A stretch of DNA of 19,557 nucleotides from DSNY01 sp037442465 (GCA_037442465.1 JBBIQI010000044.1:1-19557), one strand, 5' to 3'; shown: positions 5,987-13,356, counted from the first letter of the stretch. Numbers and translations: made by a program. Notes: generated by a model not told the origin, from the sequence alone.

Positions 5987-8871
5987 CGCTCGCCTCCATC
6001 AACGCGCGTCACGTACGCCAGCCAGCGCTTTCTCGCAGTCGCCATCCCGGGAAAAGACTTCAGCGGCAGAAACTGCGGGAAGGTGACCGGCTCCTCGGCG
6101 GCATCCGCCTTGCGGATGCGCACCCGCACGTCGTACCAGCCGGCCTGCCCGGTGATCGGATCGGAGTTGGAGACGAACTGTCCGTCGCCCGCGGGCAACT
6201 CCTCGCGGATCAGATGGTTCAGCAGGAAGCCGCGGCGCGATTCGTTGGCCTCCGGCGCCAGCGCCCAGGCGCCGGACGCCTTGCCGATCGCGTTCCACGT
6301 CCACACGGTGCCGGGTTCGACCGCTTCGGAGTAACGGCACATGCAGCGCACGCGCCCCCACTGCGACTCGACCCAGATCCAGTCGCCGTCGACGATGCCG
6401 GCGGCGCGCGCCGTACGCGGATTGACGAACAGGTAGTTGTGCGTGTGGATCTGCCGCAGCCACGCGTTCTGCGAGTCCCACGAGTGGTACATCGCCATCG
6501 GCCGCTGCGTGACGGCCGCCAGCGGAAAGCGCTCGGTGTCGGTCGCCTGCACCTCGAGCGGCGGGTAGTAAAACGGCAGCGGGTCGAAGTAAGTGGCGAT
6601 GCGTTCGCGCAGGTGCGCCGGCGGCTTGCGCGTCGGTCCCTTGCCCTGCGCGGCGGCGCGAAACTTCTGCAGCACTTCCGAGTACAGATGGATCAGGATC
6701 GGCTCGTCGTAGCGCGTGATCCGGTTGCGGCGCGACCACTCCAGATAGCCCTTGTTCCAGTTGCGCATGTACTGGTACGAGGGCGGCAGCTTGTAGTGGA
6801 AGACGCAATTGTTCTTCTTGTACATCTCCCACTGCTGCGGGTTGGGCTCGCCGTGCATGAACTTCTCGCCGCTTCTGCCGCGCCAGCCGGACAGAAAGCC
6901 GATGCCGGAACCGGCGTCGGTCTCGTAGTTGACGATGAAGTCCGGGTAGTCGCGGAACTTGCGCTCGCCATTGGGCCGCGTGAACGCCGGCAGCTTCAGC
7001 CGCGCGGCCAGTTCGATCAGCACCTCCTGGAACGGCTTGCACTCGCCGGTCGGCGGCACGACCGGGATGCGCACCGAATCGACCGGACCGTCGAACTCTG
7101 AGATCGGCCGGTCGAGCATCGACATGACGTCGTGACGCTCCAGATAAGTGGTGTCGGGCAGCACCAGATCGGCGAACGCGGTGGTCTCCGACTGGAACGC
7201 GTCGCACACGACCAGGAACGGGATCTTGTATTCGCCGTTTTCGTCGCGGTCGTTCAGCATCCGGCGCACCTCGACCGTGTTCATGGTCGAGTTCCACGCC
7301 ATGTTGGCCATGAAGATCATCAACGTGTCGATTCGGTACGGATCGCCGCGCCACGCGTTGGTGATCACGTTGTGCATCAGGCCATGCACCGACAACGGGT
7401 ACTCCCAGGAGAACGCCTTGTCGATGCGGACCGGATTGCCGTCGTCGTCGACGAACAGATCGTCCGGATCCGCCGGCCAGCCGAGCGCCAGGCCGTCGAG
7501 CGGGCGGTTCGGCTGCACCGCGCGGTGCGTGTTGGGCGGCCGTGCGCACGGCGGAATCGGTCGCGGAAACGGGGCCTTGTGGCGAAAGCCGCCCGGCCGG
7601 TCGATCGTTCCCAGCAGGGTCATCAGGATCGCCAGCGCGCGGATGGTCTGAAATCCGTTGCTGTGTGCGGCCAGCCCGCGCATCGCATGAAACGCCACCG
7701 GGTTGCCGGTCACGCTTTCGTGCTCCACGCCCCACGCGTCGGTCCACGCGATCGGCAGCTCGATTCGCTCGTCGCGCGCGGTGATGCCCAGCTCGTGCGC
7801 CAGCCGCGTGATCGTCGCCGCCGGAATACCCGTGATGCCGCTCGCCCACTCGGCCGTGCAGTGCTGCACGCGGTCCTGCAGCAGCTGGAAGGCGGGCTTG
7901 ACCGGGGTGCCGTCGTGCAGCTTGAACGCGCCGAACAGATACGGATCGGCGCCCTGCGTGTGGGTGACGACCGGCTTGTCGGTGATGCGGTCCCACCACA
8001 GCTTGTTCTGAGGGTCGTAGCAGGCCTCTTCTTCCGGGACCTCGGTGCGCACGAACATGCCGAATTCGTCACTGGCCGCATTGACGTTGACTAGCTGGCC
8101 GGCGTTCGTGTAGCGGACCAGAAACTCGCGGTCGTACAGACCTTGCGCGATGATCTCGTGGATCAGCGCGAGCAGCAGCGCGCCGTCGGTGCCGGGCTTG
8201 ATCGGCACCCACTCGTCGGCGATCGCCGAGTAGCCGGTGCGCACCGGGTTTATCGAGACGAAGCGGCCGCCGCGGCGCTTGAACTTCGAGATCGCGATCT
8301 TCAGCGGGTTCGAGTGGTGGTCTTCTGCGGTGCCGATCATGAAAAAGAGCTTCGCGCGCTCCAGGTCCGGACCGCCGAATTCCCAGAACGAGCCGCCGAT
8401 CGTGTAGATCATCCCGGCAGCCATGTTCACCGAGCAGAAGCCGCCGTGCGCCGCGTAGTTCGGCGTGCCGAACTGGCGCGCGAACAGCCCGGTCAGCGCC
8501 TGCATCTGGTCGCGGCCGGTGAACAGCGCGAATTTCTTAGGGTCGGTGGCGCGAATCTTCGCCAGCCGTTCAGTCAGGATCTCGAACGCGCGTTCCCAGG
8601 AAATCGCTTCGAACTCGCCGGCGCCGCGCTCGGCCCCTTGCTTGCGCAGCAGCGGCCGGGTCAGCCGCGCCGGCGAGTACTGCTTCATGATCCCGGACGA
8701 ACCCTTCGCACAGATCACGCCGTGGTTCAGCGGATGCGCGGGATTGCCGTCGATGTAGCGGACCTTGCCGTCCTGCAGGTGCACGCGAATGCCGCAGCGG
8801 CACGCGCACATGTAGCAGGTGGTGGTGCGCACGTCGGTCGTGGGCACGCCGGTGGTCGACGAATCTGGCAT
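5983..8871 (-). CDS. soeA: SoeA-like molybdopterin sulfite dehydrogenase catalytic subunit
   Basis: A 962-residue member of the DMSO-reductase (Mo-bis-MGD) family that oxidises sulfite to sulfate in the cytoplasm. The N-terminus carries the [4Fe-4S] motif Cys19-x2-Cys22-x3-Cys26 and Cys54 in GVICAKG. Next come the molybdopterin domains, including the HGGFCSVNM region, where Cys146 is the candidate molybdenum ligand as in PsrA/PhsA relatives, and the late LVLPDTTYLERHD motif. The C-terminal molybdopterin-guanine-dinucleotide domain includes HTHNYLFVNPRTA. I chose the ATG at 8871 (MPDSSTTGV) because the cysteine motif follows closely; the frame stays open to 9384 but that extension looks non-coding. 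There is no Tat signal, unlike periplasmic relatives, which supports SoeA. The upstream ribosome-binding site is poor, so the start is not certain. A polysulfide- or thiosulfate-reductase role is the main alternative. Confidence 0.9.
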   Translation of the reverse strand: MPDSSTTGVPTTDVRTTTCYMCACRCGIRVHLQDGKVRYIDGNPAHPLNHGVICAKGSSGIMKQYSPARLTRPLLRKQGAERGAGEFEAISWERAFEILTERLAKIRATDPKKFALFTGRDQMQALTGLFARQFGTPNYAAHGGFCSVNMAAGMIYTIGGSFWEFGGPDLERAKLFFMIGTAEDHHSNPLKIAISKFKRRGGRFVSINPVRTGYSAIADEWVPIKPGTDGALLLALIHEIIAQGLYDREFLVRYTNAGQLVNVNAASDEFGMFVRTEVPEEEACYDPQNKLWWDRITDKPVVTHTQGADPYLFGAFKLHDGTPVKPAFQLLQDRVQHCTAEWASGITGIPAATITRLAHELGITARDERIELPIAWTDAWGVEHESVTGNPVAFHAMRGLAAHSNGFQTIRALAILMTLLGTIDRPGGFRHKAPFPRPIPPCARPPNTHRAVQPNRPLDGLALGWPADPDDLFVDDDGNPVRIDKAFSWEYPLSVHGLMHNVITNAWRGDPYRIDTLMIFMANMAWNSTMNTVEVRRMLNDRDENGEYKIPFLVVCDAFQSETTAFADLVLPDTTYLERHDVMSMLDRPISEFDGPVDSVRIPVVPPTGECKPFQEVLIELAARLKLPAFTRPNGERKFRDYPDFIVNYETDAGSGIGFLSGWRGRSGEKFMHGEPNPQQWEMYKKNNCVFHYKLPPSYQYMRNWNKGYLEWSRRNRITRYDEPILIHLYSEVLQKFRAAAQGKGPTRKPPAHLRERIATYFDPLPFYYPPLEVQATDTERFPLAAVTQRPMAMYHSWDSQNAWLRQIHTHNYLFVNPRTARAAGIVDGDWIWVESQWGRVRCMCRYSEAVEPGTVWTWNAIGKASGAWALAPEANESRRGFLLNHLIREELPAGDGQFVSNSDPITGQAGWYDVRVRIRKADAAEEPVTFPQFLPLKSFPGMATARKRWLAYVTRVDGGER

Positions 8872-9148
8872 GGGCAGTGAGAGGATGAGCGCTGCAGACA
8901 GGGCACGGCTGCAGACGGTGTGCGAATCGCTCGCCCGCGATGTCCGCCCGCGGGGACGTCGCAGGATCCGCTGCGCATTAGGCGGGCAGCGACGCGCGCC
9001 GTCTACCCCCGTGGCAGGGGGCCGCCGGGTTACCCAATGCGGTAGGAAGCGCGGGCAGGGTCGCTCCGCTACTCTGTTTGCTTGCTGGAATGCCGACCCG
9101 ATGAGCAGGACGTGCACGGGCTCGACGCAACCGCGCAGAGAGGAAGAC
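8872..9148. promoter_or_regulatory. Divergent intergenic region between soeA and the yfcE-like gene
   Basis: A 277 bp gap between divergent starts, which must hold the promoter for the soeABC-kinase-regulator run and one for the phosphoesterase gene. Near the soeA start is a direct repeat GCTGCAGAC at 8891-8899 and 8908-8916 (17 bp apart, start to start). Further on are a CCCCC/GGGGG hairpin (9006-9021), the near-palindrome GGGTTACCC (9027-9035) and a six-base inverted repeat GGGTCG...CGACCC ending at 9100. I could not settle on convincing -35/-10 pairs. Confidence 0.4.
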
Positions 9149-9673
9149 GTGAAAATTGGTGTCGTCTCCGACAGCCACGACCATGGCGCGTTGCTGGCCG
9201 ACGCCGTGCTGCGCGCGCGCGCGTGGGGAGCGCAGGCGATCCTGCACTGCGGAGACGTGATCGGGCCGAACTCGCTGCGCCCCGCGCTGGCGCTGGGTCT
9301 GCCGCTGCACGTGGTCCATGGCAACAACCTCGGCGATCTGCTGTCGATGCAGCGGCTGGCGCACGCGTCCAACGGCGCGCTCACGTATTACGGCGGCGAC
9401 GCCGCGTTCAGCCTCGCCGGTCGCCGCCTGTTCATGACCCATTATCCGCACCTGGCCCGCGGCATGGCCTGCACCGGCGACTTCGATGCGGTGTTCTGCG
9501 GCCATAGCCACGTCGCTTGCATCGAGCAGGTGACGGGTGCACGCGGCAACACACCGCTGGTGAATCCGGGCACGGTCGCGGGGCTCGGCGCGGAGCGAAC
9601 CATGGTGCTCGGTGACCTCGAAACGCTCGCTTTCGAGATCGTTTTCCTCAACGACGCGGCAGCGAAGCCATGA
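9149..9673 (+). CDS. YfcE/MJ0936-family metallophosphoesterase
   Basis: A 174-residue calcineurin-like phosphodiesterase. The GTG at 9149 is chosen because it follows AGAGGAAG by a few bases and opens directly into the family N-terminus VKIGVVSDSHD; upstream in-frame codons look non-coding. The metal-binding motifs are all present: Asp8 and His10 in SDSHD, Asp36 in HCGDV, the GNN motif at 58-60, His98 in MTHYP, and Cys-Gly-His-Ser-His at 117-121. NPGTVAGL (139-146) replaces the usual NPGS turn. Relatives hydrolyse phosphodiesters in vitro, but their cell roles are mostly unknown. The stop overlaps the ATG of the next gene by four bases, so the two are probably co-translated. No link to sulfur metabolism is visible apart from position. 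Confidence 0.88.
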   Translation: MKIGVVSDSHDHGALLADAVLRARAWGAQAILHCGDVIGPNSLRPALALGLPLHVVHGNNLGDLLSMQRLAHASNGALTYYGGDAAFSLAGRRLFMTHYPHLARGMACTGDFDAVFCGHSHVACIEQVTGARGNTPLVNPGTVAGLGAERTMVLGDLETLAFEIVFLNDAAAKP

Positions 9674-10452
9674 TGCGCGCACTCGCCTGCCTGACGCTGC
9701 TTGCGGGCGCGACGGCGGCAGCCGCGCAGCCGCTGGAGCGGTCCAGCGTCTCTACCGGCAAGTACGACGTGCCGATCGAAGTCGCGCGGCCCGCGGGCGC
9801 GGGGCCGTTTCCGCCGGTGCTCTACATCCACGCCAGGCGCGGATTCGAAGACGAGGACCGCGCGCACATGCGCGAACTCGCGGCGCAAGGGTTTCTCGTG
9901 CTGGCGCCGAACTGGCAGGCGGCGAACATGATCGAGCGCTGGCCCGATCGCCACTACCCCGAGAGCGAAGACGATGTCGAAGCGGGGCTCGACGCGCTGC
10001 TGGGGCGCAAGGACGTCTGCAAGGGGCCGGTGGGCGTGGTCGCGCTGTCGCGCGGGCCGTACTTCGCGATCAGGCTGGCGGCCAAGCGGCCGCAGGACAT
10101 CGCGGCGATCGTGTCCTATTACGGACACTTCCAGAACCCGAATGCACCCGAGCCGCAGCAGTTGTTCTCGCTGGCGCCGGAGGTCAACCGGATCAGGGCG
10201 CCGGTACTGATGTTCATCGGCGACGCCGACTTCGAGCTGCGCCGCATTGTCAACGGGCGCGCCTTTTATGCGCTGTACGAGCGCGGGATCCCGGTCGAGT
10301 TGCAGATGTATCCGATGGCGCGGCGCGCGTTCGACTTTCGCCGCGACGCAACGCCGGAAGAAAAGATCGCCACCCGGCACGCGCGCCAGCGCGCGCGCGA
10401 GTGGCTCGTGCGACACATGAAGCTCGGCGCCGACGCACGCTGCCCGTCGTAG
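9670..10452 (+). CDS. Dienelactone-hydrolase-like exported protein with degenerate active site
   Basis: A 260-residue alpha/beta-hydrolase of the dienelactone-hydrolase type with a probable signal peptide (MMRALACLTLLAGATAAAAQ, cut near residue 19-20). The fold marks are VLYIHARRG (50-58), FLVLAPNWQ (75-83), the nucleophile elbow VVALSRG with Ser127, FIGDADFELR (182-191) with the acid, and YPMARRAFDF (214-223). In active members the first block has Glu where this has Ala55, the nucleophile is usually Cys, and the last block has the catalytic His where this has Arg219. With no His at the usual place the triad looks broken, so it may bind rather than hydrolyse, or use another residue. It overlaps the phosphoesterase gene by four bases. 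The substrate is unknown. Confidence 0.82.
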   Translation: MMRALACLTLLAGATAAAAQPLERSSVSTGKYDVPIEVARPAGAGPFPPVLYIHARRGFEDEDRAHMRELAAQGFLVLAPNWQAANMIERWPDRHYPESEDDVEAGLDALLGRKDVCKGPVGVVALSRGPYFAIRLAAKRPQDIAAIVSYYGHFQNPNAPEPQQLFSLAPEVNRIRAPVLMFIGDADFELRRIVNGRAFYALYERGIPVELQMYPMARRAFDFRRDATPEEKIATRHARQRAREWLVRHMKLGADARCPS

Positions 10453-10562
10453 AGGACGGTGCCGGCGGTTGGCGTCGCGATGCGCCTGGTCGGCCGTGGG
10501 CGCAGTGCCTTCCGTGGCCGCGCGGCGCGCCCGACGGGTGCATCATTTGCACGACCGCGCCC

Positions 10563-10577
10563 GCTGCGCACCGCAGC
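10563..10577. repeat. Six-base-pair hairpin upstream of the dsrC-like gene
   Basis: GCTGCG and CGCAGC form a perfect stem with a CAC loop in the 173 bp gap between the hydrolase-like gene and the dsrC-like gene. It could end the upstream message or lie in the leader of the downstream one. No T-run follows. The rest of this gap shows only the AGGAGG ribosome-binding site at 10616-10621. Confidence 0.3.
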
Positions 10578-10625
10578 CGGGTGCGCGGCGGACGCGCGGG
10601 GCATGATCGAATCGCAGGAGGCCGT

Positions 10626-10994
10626 ATGACGATATCGACCGATCCAATCCAGGGCCGCACCGAACCTTCGGATCCCCGTTTTCCCCACGCGCCGGCGGGC
10701 TGGACCCGCGACGAGGCGCTTCGGGTCGCGCGCGGCGAGGGGCTGGAACCGAACGACGATCACTGGGAGGTCGTCCGCGCCCTGCAGGCGTACTACGCGC
10801 GGCACGAGGAAGCCGACCTGCCGATCAAATTGCCGGAGCTGCACGACGCGCTCGAGGAGAAGTTCCACTACAAAGGCGGCTTCAAGTATCTGTACACGCT
10901 GCTGCCGGGCGGCCCGATCGCGCAGGGCTGCCGGCTGGCGGGGCTGAAACCGCCGGGTGGCGCCGTGGACACGAGCTTCGGCAGCGTCGCTTAG
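10626..10994 (+). CDS. DsrC/TusE-family protein lacking the penultimate-type cysteine
   Basis: A 122-residue protein with a clear AGGAGG ribosome-binding site at 10616-10621. The DsrC/TusE fold is shown by EPNDDHWEVVRALQAYY (41-57) and by the C-terminal block KYLYTLLPGGPIAQGCRLAG (87-106). True DsrC carries sulfur on two cysteines of a flexible C-terminal arm, eleven residues apart, ending TGCV. Here the first (Cys102) is kept, but the second is replaced by Ala113 in GGAV, and eight extra residues (DTSFGSVA) follow. It therefore cannot form the DsrC intramolecular disulfide/trisulfide and is not TusE, which keeps the other cysteine. A regulatory or accessory sulfur-binding role like that proposed for RspA proteins is plausible but unproven. 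The N-terminal 25 residues are Pro-rich and unlike canonical DsrC. It is convergent with the DUF302 gene, 9 bp away. Confidence 0.85.
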   Translation: MTISTDPIQGRTEPSDPRFPHAPAGWTRDEALRVARGEGLEPNDDHWEVVRALQAYYARHEEADLPIKLPELHDALEEKFHYKGGFKYLYTLLPGGPIAQGCRLAGLKPPGGAVDTSFGSVA

Positions 10995-11003
10995 CCCGCC
11001 TCG

Positions 11004-11483
11004 CTACTTGCGGCCGACCGCCTCAGGCGCGATCGCGTCCAGCAAGGCTTCGACCTCCTTGAGCGCGGCCTTCGACGCCGGCGAGCCGTCCGGCCGCCAC
11101 GGGCGCCGATAGGCGACGAATACCTTGTCCGGTGCGTCCGCGGTGGCGTAGACCACGATCGCGTACGGGCACAGGGCCAGGTTGGCCGGCTCGGCCTCCA
11201 TCGTCTTGCGCGACAACGCGGCGCTGCAGAACACGAACGCCTGCGCGTCCGCGTAGAGCTTGCGCGTCAAGCCGACGTCCTTGCCGGTGCGCTCGAGCAT
11301 GCGATTGATGTGCGACTCGTAGTCGATCACGAGCCCTTTGCCTTCGATCGCGGCGCGCAGATCGTCGCGCACGTCGGCGAACTTCGCTTGCGTGGAGTAC
11401 GTGACGAGCGGATGGGGGTCGGCGGCCAGGGCCGCCGCAACGGGAAGGGCGATCGCGGTTACGAATAAGGCGCGGACGAGCAT
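11004..11483 (-). CDS. Secreted DUF302 protein
   Basis: A 159-residue protein of the DUF302 family. The ATG at 11483 follows AAGGAG by seven bases and opens a signal peptide (MLVRALFVTAIALPVAAALA, cut near residue 20-21), so the mature protein should lie in the periplasm. The DUF302 domain covers about residues 27-128, with FADVRDDLRAAIEGKGLVI and LCPYAIVVYATADAPDKVFV as its clearest parts. Two cysteines, Cys86 and Cys105, could form a disulfide. DUF302 proteins are common near sulfur and heme-protein genes of sulfur oxidisers, but their function is not established. It is transcribed divergently from the next gene and convergently with the dsrC-like gene. The frame extends upstream past 11483, but the signal peptide and ribosome-binding site fix the start. 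Confidence 0.85.
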   Translation of the reverse strand: MLVRALFVTAIALPVAAALAADPHPLVTYSTQAKFADVRDDLRAAIEGKGLVIDYESHINRMLERTGKDVGLTRKLYADAQAFVFCSAALSRKTMEAEPANLALCPYAIVVYATADAPDKVFVAYRRPWRPDGSPASKAALKEVEALLDAIAPEAVGRK

Positions 11484-11518
11484 GGGGTTTCTCCTTAGGA
11501 CGAGCGAGCGGGGTGGGT

Positions 11519-11528
11519 GGGTCGACCC
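11519..11528. promoter_or_regulatory. Perfect palindrome in the divergent DUF302/140-aa promoter region
   Basis: GGGTCGACCC lies in the 165 bp between two divergent starts and is followed eleven bases later by a TTGACC box (11539-11544) facing the plus-strand gene, a possible -35. A matching -10 is not clear. The palindrome could be an operator, but a ten-base GC-rich palindrome may also occur by chance. Confidence 0.25.
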
Positions 11529-11648
11529 GTCGAACACATTGACCTTGCGCGGCGCGCGGATTCGGCGCGGCGATTCGTGCGATGCTCGTCGCTTGAAGGG
11601 CGGCGGGTTGCCCCCAATTGCCCGCCGTCGACGCTCGAGGAGGCATTC

Positions 11649-12071
11649 ATGTTCGGTCCGATCACCATTCCGTTCGGCGCGAAGCTGCTGTTCAACACGG
11701 TCAAGCTTAAACCCGGCGTCACCTACGACGACGTCGAGTTGGCGCTGGCCGAGATGTGCAGCGTGGTCAAGGAAACCTACGGTGGCGACAAAGGCGGCTT
11801 CATCGCCGGGCAGGTGTTCAAGTTCTCCGGCTTCGTCTCGGACGAAGGCTCGCTGGGCAGCCGCCATGCCGCCGATCACGACCTCGTGATCGTCACCTAC
11901 TGGCGCTCGTTCGAAGAGCACGAGCGGTCGCACGCGGACGCGGTGTTCAAGGCCAAGTTCGCGGCGCTGGCCGAGATGTGCACAGAGACGCGCGAACTCG
12001 GCTACGAGATGATGTGGCAAGGGGCGCCGGAAGGCGCGTCCGCGCGCACCGAGGCTGCGCAGGCGGCGTGA
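11649..12071 (+). CDS. Small cytoplasmic protein, probable dimeric alpha/beta-barrel (ABM-like)
   Basis: A 140-residue protein preceded by a strong GAGGAGG site (11637-11643). I do not recognise a named family. The pattern of a strand-helix repeat with KPGVTYDDVELALAEMCSVV (21-40), VTYWRSFEEHERSH (82-95) and a following helix FKAKFAALAEM resembles antibiotic-biosynthesis-monooxygenase-like or stress-responsive barrel proteins, where the W-x-S/D-x-E-x-H segment lines the dimer cleft. It carries Cys37 and Cys111, the second in AEMCTETRELG. The final 15 residues are a low-complexity Ala/Glu tail. It starts 165 bp from the divergent DUF302 gene and may share its control. Ligand and role are unknown. 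Confidence 0.7.
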   Translation: MFGPITIPFGAKLLFNTVKLKPGVTYDDVELALAEMCSVVKETYGGDKGGFIAGQVFKFSGFVSDEGSLGSRHAADHDLVIVTYWRSFEEHERSHADAVFKAKFAALAEMCTETRELGYEMMWQGAPEGASARTEAAQAA

Positions 12072-12074
12072 GAC

Positions 12075-12089
12075 GCCCCGACGCGGGGC
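12075..12089 (+). terminator. Hairpin just after the 140-residue gene
   Basis: GCCCCG and CGGGGC form a perfect six-pair stem with an ACG loop, starting four bases after the stop codon. The position fits a terminator for the plus-strand gene; there is no T-run behind it. The remaining 230 bp up to the DUF599 gene contains no coding sequence that I can support and must carry that gene's promoter. Confidence 0.4.
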
Positions 12090-12321
12090 TGGCGCACGCG
12101 AACGGTCGACCCGCGCGCGGCCGCGCAACAGGTCGCAGCGAAAGGACCGGCGGCGCGGACAAACGGGCCGCAGCCCCGACTGACGTGGCCGCCGCTGAAC
12201 GCGCCGCGGTTGCATCCGGCTGCGCGCGGCGTAAGCTGTGCGGCCTGACGTCGCTGCCGCACGCGCACGCAGCCAACTCAGACCGCAGTGACGCCGCGCG
12301 CGGACGACCCGGGACCTCGAC

Positions 12322-12966
12322 ATGGATGACCCATCGGTGGCGTGGATCGCCTTTGCCGTCAGTCTGCTGATCTTCGTCGCGTACGAGGCGTGGGTCTTGT
12401 GGACCGGGCGCCGTCACCCGGACCGCATGGCGCGTTACGCGCATGCGCGCATGCGCATCGACTGGGCCGACGTGCTGAGCCGGCGGCCAGGCTTCGAGAT
12501 CGTCGCCGTGCAGACGCTGCGCAATTCGCTGATGTCGGCCACGATCGGCGCGTCGACCGCGGCGCTGGCGCTGATGGGTACGATCACGCTGGCCGGAGGC
12601 ACGCTTGTGCAGAGCATCGCCGAACTGCCCGCCGGACGAATGCAACTGCGGCCGGTGCTGGAGGCCCTGCTGATGCTGGCGCTGTTCGCCTCGTACGTCT
12701 GCTCGGCGATGGCGATGCGCTACTTCAACCACGCCGGCTTCGTGATGTCGATGCCGGCGGATTCCGAGCAGCGCAAGCCGCTCGACCCACTGGCGCGCGA
12801 CTACGTCGAGCGCGCCGGCCTGCTGTACAGCTGGGGCTTGCGCTGTTTCCTGATGGTCGCACCCTTGGTCGCGGGCATCGTCAATCCGCTGCTGATGCCC
12901 GTGATGACGGTGGTGTTGGTGATCGTGCTCTGGTACTTCGACCGTCCGGCGCGCGTGATCCGCTGA
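12322..12966 (+). CDS. DUF599-family inner-membrane protein
   Basis: A 214-residue membrane protein of the DUF599 family. It has an N-terminal helix (about residues 7-27), a short basic cytoplasmic loop with WTGRRHPDRMARYAHAR, two central hydrophobic helices (about 68-96 and 110-135) and a C-terminal hairpin (about 172-208). The conserved segments VQTLRNSLMSATI (62-74) and MRYFNHAGFVMS (129-140) are typical of the family. Function is unknown. The ribosome-binding site is weak (GGGACC). The gene stands alone on the plus strand, ends 18 bp from the convergent dsrC-like gene and has no obvious metabolic link with its neighbours. Confidence 0.85.
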   Translation: MDDPSVAWIAFAVSLLIFVAYEAWVLWTGRRHPDRMARYAHARMRIDWADVLSRRPGFEIVAVQTLRNSLMSATIGASTAALALMGTITLAGGTLVQSIAELPAGRMQLRPVLEALLMLALFASYVCSAMAMRYFNHAGFVMSMPADSEQRKPLDPLARDYVERAGLLYSWGLRCFLMVAPLVAGIVNPLLMPVMTVVLVIVLWYFDRPARVIR

Positions 12967-12984
12967 CGCCGCCACGGCATCGGG

Positions 12985-13335
12985 TCAGCCGGTGCTCCAG
13001 GCGCGCGGTCGGCGCATGCCGGCGATCTTGCACGCCTGTTTGACGTAACCGTAAGGAAAGAGCTCGAACAGCCGCTGCCGCGCGGCGGCGCCGAGTCCGA
13101 CGTCCTTTTCGAGAAAGCGGATGACGAAGCGCGCGTCCGGAATCAGCTGGTGCTCGTCCAGATAGTCGCGCATGTAGCGCAGCACCTGCCGGTGCAGGTC
13201 GGTGAGCACGATGCCTTCCTTGCGCGCCAGCGCCTCGGCCACGCCTTCGTCCCAGTCGACAGGGTCGATCAGATAGCCCTCTTCGTCGGTGGGTGGCAGC
13301 TCGGAGCGCGCGGTACGCGGCGTCGTGGCGTTCAT
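12985..13335 (-). CDS. DsrC/TusE-family protein of the single-cysteine (RspA-like) type
   Basis: A 116-residue DsrC-family protein. The N-terminal DEEGYLIDPVDWDEGVAEAL (18-37) aligns directly with canonical DsrC, as does LFPYGYVKQACKIAGM (92-107). Cys102 is the upstream arm cysteine; eleven residues later, where DsrC has its sulfur-carrying penultimate cysteine, there is Trp113 in the ending RPRAWSTG. It therefore cannot do the two-cysteine chemistry of DsrC and is not TusE. It belongs with the DsrC relatives lacking that cysteine that have been called RspA and are thought to be regulatory. It is the last gene on the minus strand behind the sat-apr group, 21 bp after the CBS-domain gene. No ribosome-binding site stands out, so it may depend on translation of the gene before it. 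Confidence 0.88.
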   Translation of the reverse strand: MNATTPRTARSELPPTDEEGYLIDPVDWDEGVAEALARKEGIVLTDLHRQVLRYMRDYLDEHQLIPDARFVIRFLEKDVGLGAAARQRLFELFPYGYVKQACKIAGMRRPRAWSTG

Positions 13336-13356
13336 GAGCGGGGCGCGCCGGATGCC

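Noticed and set aside
8960..9110. A possible cobalamin-type riboswitch in the soeA/yfcE gap.
   Set aside because: Some stem sequences and a phrase like CCGCTACTCTG are suggestive, but the conserved B12-box and core order are not present, and the neighbouring genes are not B12-related.
8872..9384. A longer N-terminus for SoeA of about 170 residues.
   Set aside because: It overlaps the yfcE-like gene on the plus strand and lacks any motif; the cysteine motif of the family begins 18 residues after the ATG at 8871.
10626..10994. Calling this gene dsrC or tusE.
   Set aside because: The penultimate-type cysteine shared by both is Ala here, so either name would imply chemistry the protein cannot carry out.
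11484..12323. An N-terminal extension of the DUF302 gene upstream of its signal peptide.
   Set aside because: The extension overlaps the 140-residue gene on the other strand and has non-protein-like composition; a clear ribosome-binding site and signal peptide mark the start at 11483.
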